Part shown: positions 60,301 to 64,000 of the stretch, piece by piece
How the letters are laid out: each line of letters opens with the position of its first letter
Position numbering within the stretch: the first letter of the stretch is position 1
Origin: Petrosia ficiformis
Taxonomy: Eukaryota; Porifera; Demospongiae; Haplosclerida; Petrosiidae
Assembly: GCA_947044365.1 (NCBI GenBank)
Contig: OX345638.1
Location: forward strand, 7,201,201-7,265,200
Direction: 5' to 3'
Length of the DNA stretch: 64,000 bases
Position numbers and translations under genes: made by a program
Notes under the pieces: generated by a model
Database searches by the model: none
Told to the model about the DNA's origin: nothing
What the model saw: the letters and a program-made list of their open reading frames with translations, nothing else

Positions 60301-62960
60301 TTTCTTACTAATTCTTCCTGCTGGTCTATAAAGCTCGAGCACGCATTGTATTTCGTGCCACGCCCATTAATTGATCGAGCTCTCAGAATGATGCAACTTC
60401 TTTACGTATACAACACATATTCGCATAAGTGGACACAAGAATATACACATGTACATATATATAGTTCAAACCAATAGGAAAGCAATCATAAGGATAGCCC
60501 TACAGGCCATAAAAATTTTGTTATTACTCAAATAAATGCCCAAAAAGCAAACATGAAACACGATATTGTGAAGATGAAATCCTCTCTGTCCATTAATTAT
60601 ACCTTTGCTAAAACAGTATATTAGTAATGCATGTTCATATTGAGTTTAAATTAGTTAGCAATCAGTCAATCTGGGATGAGAAATATTAGAAATATGCAGG
60701 AATAATAGCAACTTTAATGTTTTATGCATCTTTCATTTCATAATATTCTTTTTTTAGGATCATCTAAACAAGACAGTTACCATGGAAAATCATCCTCATC
60801 TTCCTCCCCCTCCTAAAGCTTCTGTACATCCTTGCAGGTACTAAATGTGACCCAATTTAGTACTAGTGGCCTATTGGTAGTGTTAGTGGCCTATTGTGTG
60901 TACTAGTGGCCTATTGGATGTATTAGTGGTCTATTGGGTGTACTAGTGGCCTATTGGGTGTACTAGTGGCCTATTGATCAAACTGCTGGCCTGCAATTGA
61001 AAGGTTGCAGGTTCAAGTGCCACTAGGTGCAGGCTTTTTTATGGCCCGTAGGGCCATCCCTATGATTGCTTTCCCACGGGTTCGATGTATGTTTATATAT
61101 AATTATATATGTTTGTGTCACCTACGCGAGTATGGGTTGTATACGTAGTTAAGGAAGTCACATCATTCCCGGGGGCTCGGTCAATTAATGGGCGTGGCGC
61201 GTAAAAGAACGCGCGATCAAGCTCTACACACCAGCAGAAAGAAAGCTGTTGAGCTTACGTAGAAACTGTAACTAATAGCTAGCTATTCTGCCTGAAATAT
61301 ATTCCTAAAGTTCTACAAGGTCCTTTGAAAGGTCAGGAGAGTAGATAATCAAAATAATAACTATAATAAGCTGTTGTCTTTCATGCTTGATAAAGTCAGC
61401 CATGATTACTGAATTCTGGACACCACAAAGCAGTCATAAGGATACTTTTATCTTCACTTAAATTTGTAAAGCAATCATAGGGATGCTTTTTTTTCTCTAT
61501 ATACACTTGTTCTAGTGTTGTTTTAGTTAACTATTACTAAAACTAAAACCCCTTTCAGTAATTAAGGCATTGTGACTTCAACTATAACTAATTACAACTC
61601 TACTGTAATAACTATAATGAACTAAAATGAAAAATGGCCAATAATGGGGACTTTTAGTTAGTTAAGTAAAACTAAAACCCTTTTAGTAAGCCTAAAATTG
61701 TTTCAGTTAATTAACTACATGTATAACTAAAAGTGGTCACTATTTTCAAACTAAAACAACACTACTTTTTTCGCCCATGAGTATACTCAACTCCAAGTTT
61801 CTGATCATCTATATATACAGTGTGTACCTATATCTATTTCTTATAATTATGTAGACATGCTGAGTTAATGATGAAGATAATGTCAATGATGGAAGAAGAT
61901 GGTAGAGAAATGGAAGTCCATTCGTATCCATAAATATAAAATATAATTATGAAGCATTAGAACAAGCCCCACACTAGGGACTTGATGCTAAAATCTCTCT
62001 TATGTATAATTATGTGTAATTACATGTACATGTACATGTATTATTATGCATGATACATAAATAATATTGAATATTATCTTCTATGTACTCCCATATAATT
62101 ATAGTTATGTACAGAGATCCTATGTACATTCTTGTACATATACTGAGTTTCAGTGGGCTGCCTTGGTAGCTCAGTTGGTAAGAGTATCTGTCCAGAGTGC
62201 AGAGTGTTATGGGTTCGAATCCCACCTGAGACAACTCATTTGCCTCAGGTGTCTTTCTTTCAAGTGGTTATCATGTACATCTACATGTACGTACATAGGA
62301 CCTCTATACATACATGTGTCATCTCATTGTATTAGTAACATGCATGCATGTTACTAATATAGATGAGATGATATGTACAGAGATACTTGTAACATGTATA
62401 CACAGGATGTTGTAGTTATGAATATCATTACATAAACCTCATAATAAAACCCACAATAAGGGTGTAGGCATAGAGGATATAAAAGCAACAACCAAAGTGG
62501 ACACCAGGCTACCAGCTACACTTTCCAACTATTGTTATCATTTATTTTTTGAATTTTTGGGAAGCCTTGTTTAAAAAGGCTGATTATTAACTTAATAAAT
62601 ATTATTATATTACTGTAATATTAGTTATGTAAGCAGTAAAATTGGTGTATTAATTAGCATGTGGGTGGAGCTAATAAAAGACAAGATTACGGAGACCTTT
62701 GTTGGCTCCCCCCACGACACATTAAACACTAATTGACTGCAAAGATGGAACACATAAAGGCCAAGACTACATCATGTGATCTTTGTTGACTCCACCCAAG
62801 TGAAAGGTGTTACAAGTGTTTTATTACACACTAATTGATATATTGATCCTTAACTCAATCTATCTTCAGTTACCTGTTGGTGTTTCTCAAGTTTGTACAA
62901 GCTGTGATACCAACTATTGAATATGATTATACTCAACAGTTATCACTCACCTCTGCTTAG
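49265..62960 (+). CDS. ATG3: ATG3, E2-like enzyme for ATG8 lipidation (12 exons, about 319 aa)
   Basis: Phase-consistent exons: 49265-49351, 49412-49453, 52099-52148, 52362-52432, 52775-52891, 57887-57960, 58024-58116, 59559-59696, 59750-59797, 60758-60837, 61855-61923, 62870-62960 (TAG); 960 nt in all. Landmarks: N-terminal amphipathic helix ([18 protein letters not shown]), [42 protein letters not shown], an acidic flexible insert (exons 6-7, ending MDEYEEEDD), then the E2 core [39 protein letters not shown] and HPCRHAE with catalytic Cys at about residue 266, and [23 protein letters not shown]3 receives ATG8/LC3 from ATG7 and transfers it to phosphatidylethanolamine on the phagophore. Length and order match animal ATG3 (about 314 aa). 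The last residues (QQLSLTSA) replace the usual hydrophobic end. Introns 2, 5, 7 and 9-10 are long and full of repeats; exons 3-5 are duplicated as a pseudogene at 21.6-22.2 kb. Confidence 0.95.
50060..50275. repeat. Dispersed repeat with TTGGCTCAACAATGG / GGGCCAATGGTG ends
   Basis: Starts gcatgcaccaaattggctcaacaatggtt and ends gggccaatggtgtgcttatcaaaaacac. Other copies or pieces occur at 22345-22450, 51730-51800, 53000-53100 and 59880-60040 (opposite orientation). The motifs pair loosely as inverted ends; probably a small transposon. Lies in ATG3 intron 2. Confidence 0.55.
51142..51579 (-). other. Open frame in ATG3 intron 2, unknown
   Basis: A 145-codon minus frame starts with a signal-peptide-like [16 protein letters not shown], but no domain is recognised. 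The plus strand is also open here (51266-51664). The start sits in a hydrophobic run with a near GTAAG-free context. It could be a nested gene or chance; no repeat covers it. Confidence 0.2.
51855..51925 (+). repeat. tRNA-like SINE remnant
   Basis: tggctagagcttgggcctcttgatcacaaggtcagtggttctgaatc has an A-box-like start (tggctagagcttggg) and a B box (ggttctgaatc) at tRNA-like spacing, with one inserted base in the B box. It cannot form a good cloverleaf. Confidence 0.4.
52446..52620. repeat. TCTG microsatellite and AGCCATTGTGGCTG units
   Basis: (TCTG)n at 52453-52487 followed by five variants of agccattgtggctg between 52510 and 52610. The unit is nearly self-complementary. It follows the ATG3 exon 4 donor. 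Confidence 0.75.
53361..53832 (-). mobile_element. Family A small transposon (complete, insertion confirmed by empty site)
   Basis: Reads acaagtgtatatagagaaaa, then aacatccctatgattgcttt, to the far end aaagcaatcatagggatggccctacgggccataa. The duplicate at 22700-22715 runs cgatttgtaaaaacatcaatgc with no element, fixing both ends; the target duplication is very short (about TAA). Subterminal inverted repeats are CATCCCTATGATTGCTTT. About 470 bp, non-coding. Confidence 0.85.
54217..54968 (+). mobile_element. Family A small transposon with nested family C element and AT tract
   Basis: Same nest as 23087-23934: left end cccgtaaggccacccctatgatt, an (AT) tract of about 55 bp (54267-54320), family C at about 54343-54632, right end tctttctccatatatcttgttt. 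Confidence 0.7.
55085..55380. repeat. About 85-bp tandem repeat
   Basis: Three to four units of attgacatactgta..gtgtaaagtgatacagta then aaatccctctaaagaggaca then ccattgggatggcccttttt. The inner ctctaaagag is self-complementary. Absent at this length from the duplicate region. Confidence 0.8.
55770..56232 (+). mobile_element. Family A small transposon
   Basis: ggcccgtagggccatccctttgattgctttcc to aaagcaatcatagggatgttt and tctctgtatatacttgt. It corresponds to 24408-25015 without the hairpin. Followed by sequence shared with 25016-25140. Confidence 0.75.
57133..57205. repeat. Hairpin repeat of the catggcttcgagg family
   Basis: tataacatggcttcgaggggtgaag and taccaagaagccatgctata are inverted arms. 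It is the counterpart of 25740-25835 and marks the end of the segmental duplication. Confidence 0.6.
58181..58202. repeat. AAAG microsatellite
   Basis: Five units of gaaa in ATG3 intron 7. Confidence 0.8.
58260..58975. repeat. 23/24-bp minisatellite in ATG3 intron 7 (about 29 units)
   Basis: The unit agtcccagtaacatgtac + aagtat alternates with a 23-bp form lacking one c (agtccagt) and a cct variant. Each unit contains the palindrome ACATGT. The long open frames on both strands (up to 218 codons on the minus strand) arise from the period and are not genes. Confidence 0.95.
60118..60512 (-). mobile_element. Family A small transposon, truncated
   Basis: Minus-oriented copy: ttcggtaatcatggctgactttatc through gttccagtttctacgtaagc to aaagcaatcataaggatagccctacaggcc. 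It lacks the tctctatata end. Lies in ATG3 intron 9. Confidence 0.7.
60850..60975. repeat. About 19-20 bp tandem repeat (GTACTAGTGGCCTATTGG)
   Basis: Six imperfect units directly after the exon 10 donor of ATG3, containing actagt and ggcc palindromes. Confidence 0.85.
60975..61028 (+). repeat. tRNA-like SINE remnant
   Basis: ctggcctgcaattgaaaggttgcaggttcaagtgcc resembles the anticodon arm and B box (ggttcaagtgcc) half of a tRNA-derived SINE; the A box half is missing. Confidence 0.4.
61031..61512 (+). mobile_element. Family A small transposon, near-complete
   Basis: ttatggcccgtagggccatccctatgattgctttcccacggg to gtaaagcaatcatagggatgc and tctctatatacacttgt. This is the best reference copy of the family. 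A family C element follows directly at 61513. Confidence 0.85.
61513..61768. mobile_element. Family C small transposon
   Basis: Ends agtgttgttttagttaac and ...aaactaaaacaacactac are inverted; the interior repeats actaaaaccc and ttttagttagtt. In ATG3 intron 10. Confidence 0.75.
62160..62233 (+). repeat. tRNA-like sequence, probably a SINE head
   Basis: Contains an A box (tggtagctcagttgg), a D arm, a short anticodon arm (tctg/caga) and a B box (gggttcgaatccc) at tRNA spacing. The acceptor arms gccttgg and ctgagac pair with a mismatch and the anticodon loop lacks the expected T33, so a functional tRNA is doubtful. It lies in ATG3 intron 11 and the 3' side runs into unrelated sequence. Confidence 0.5.
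62322..62370. repeat. Palindrome centred on CATGCATGCATG
   Basis: attagtaacatgcatgcatg followed by ttactaat is a perfect 28-bp palindrome, extended by atctcat...atgagat on the outside with a few mismatches. Confidence 0.85.
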
Positions 62961-63290
62961 GTGAAGAGAGTTTACAACTGTTATTATTATATAATTTTTA
63001 AAAATTCTTTGTCAATTATTATAAAAAAGATTATTTTGTGTGAAAATTCAACTAGCGGATTGGGAAGTCCAAACAACAGAGGGAGTAGGTAGTCTTGCGT
63101 AGCTAGATCCATCCTACCATGAGTAGGTGAGAGGATACATTATACCATCCGGCATCCAAAATGGAACATGCTAAATTGAATCACATCATTATTAGTGATG
63201 GACGATTGAAGTACTTGATACTTCGTCTGAAATCTCAGGTATTGAGTAATGTCCTGGTATAAATACCGATACTAACACCAAACCTCTATT
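62961..63290. other. Downstream of ATG3
   Basis: The ATG3 3' untranslated region presumably lies here; no canonical AATAAA signal was seen within the first 100 bp. No other gene. Confidence 0.4.
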
Positions 63291-63808
63291 TTAAGGTTGT
63301 ACTAGGGGGAGGGGTAGATGAAACTTCAATCGGTTTCTAGTTTTGCCAGCTTCTTGCTGCATACAATCTGGTTGAATTCTGTATCTTTTGGAAGCCACAC
63401 CCACCCGGGGGGTATAATTATTGGGCCTAAATGTTTTGACAGGGTAACTGTAGTTGGTCTCTGAGAAAGATCGGAGTTTGATAGTGTCTAGAAAGGTAGA
63501 TTTTATGGTTTCAGTGAAAAGCTACAGAATTCAGCTTTCTTCAGCCTCTTGTAAGTATAAAAGTAAAATGAATTTTCAGAAAACGGCTCTATTTGTTTTC
63601 TCAAAATACATTTGGTGGGCGTGGCTTTGTACTTATTGCGATTGCAAAAATGGCGATTTTAACAATATTTCTTCAATTACAGGACAATATAAAGCTGATC
63701 AGAAGATATGAAGGCTGCTATTAGACCAGGTTAGAGTCATATTATATAATATTCTATTTTGAAAGTGATTGAAGTCGCATCCGCCTACTCCCTAGTACTA
63801 CCTTAATT
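63291..63808. mobile_element. Family B small transposon, copy 2
   Basis: Left end ttaaggttgtactaggggg, right end ctccctagtactaccttaa, again inverted and on TTAA. The interior matches 28601-29222 but has lost about 100 bp, including the aacaaagctaaacacacccc and gtgcacgccatg segments. Confidence 0.75.
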
Positions 63809-64000
63809 GGACACACCCATTTAACAGAAAAATGTTTGTATTTTGTTTATGTGTAAGCATGTGTATTAAGCTCATGCACATTATCAAGTAACATAATACA
63901 ATACAATTGATATTGGTTCCCAAACTACTAGTATAAATCAAAATGAAACTTACTGCTCGTGCACAATATCAAATAACAGTATAATACTACTATAGTATAA
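63809..64000. other. Window end, intergenic
   Basis: No feature seen. Confidence 0.4.

Noticed and set aside
62160..62233. Functional tRNA gene
   Set aside because: Mismatched acceptor stem and no T before the anticodon; more likely a SINE head.

Overview
The window looks like metazoan nuclear DNA, most probably from a sponge (inference). It is AT-rich, carries spliced animal genes (ATG3, a RING/B-box/filamin/NHL TRIM protein, a CD225/dispanin membrane protein) and is densely packed with small inverted-repeat transposons and retroelement relics. The exon/intron models below come from reading splice sites and reading frames by eye; no transcript or database search was available.

Layout. 1-8.3 kb: a segmental duplication. 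Copy A (1-3.25 kb) holds a RING exon and a broken CD225 gene; copy B (4.4-8.0 kb) holds a decayed RING exon and an intact six-exon CD225 gene (5916-8310, minus). 8.35-15.44 kb: a 7.1 kb element bounded by perfect 43-bp inverted repeats and flanked by ACTAAGT on both sides. Inside are about 3 kb of a 61-bp tandem repeat that shares a core with the inverted repeats, and a spliced gene joining a Josephin-like cysteine peptidase domain to a Ulp1/SENP-like domain. 15.5-20.4 kb: a LINE 3' fragment, an NHL pseudogene, a TRIM-NHL gene with two lesions, and a divergent USP fragment. 21.5-25.8 kb: a partial duplicate of ATG3 (exons 3-5), paired with 52.1-57.2 kb. 26-29.6 kb: tandem repeats and small transposons. 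29.9-38.1 kb: a large minus-strand gene with a signal peptide, a hydrophobic region like toxin pore-forming domains, RTX-type calcium-binding repeats, FN3 and sushi domains, and one intron; its frame is broken three times. 39.0-40.6 kb: a broken Crypton-type tyrosine recombinase. 41.2-43.4 kb: a three-layer nest of transposons. 47.7-49.1 kb: a Penelope-like fragment joined to another retroelement through a 57-bp-arm palindrome. 49.27-62.96 kb: a complete 12-exon ATG3 gene whose introns hold repeats and a 23/24-bp minisatellite. 62.96-64 kb: intergenic, with a small transposon.

The clearly functional host genes are ATG3 and CD225 copy B. The TRIM-NHL, RTX/sushi and Crypton frames are long and well preserved but each carries one to three point lesions, so they are either young pseudogenes or affected by assembly error. 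Duplications and small transposons date each other here: several elements are present in one duplicate and absent from the matching site in the other.
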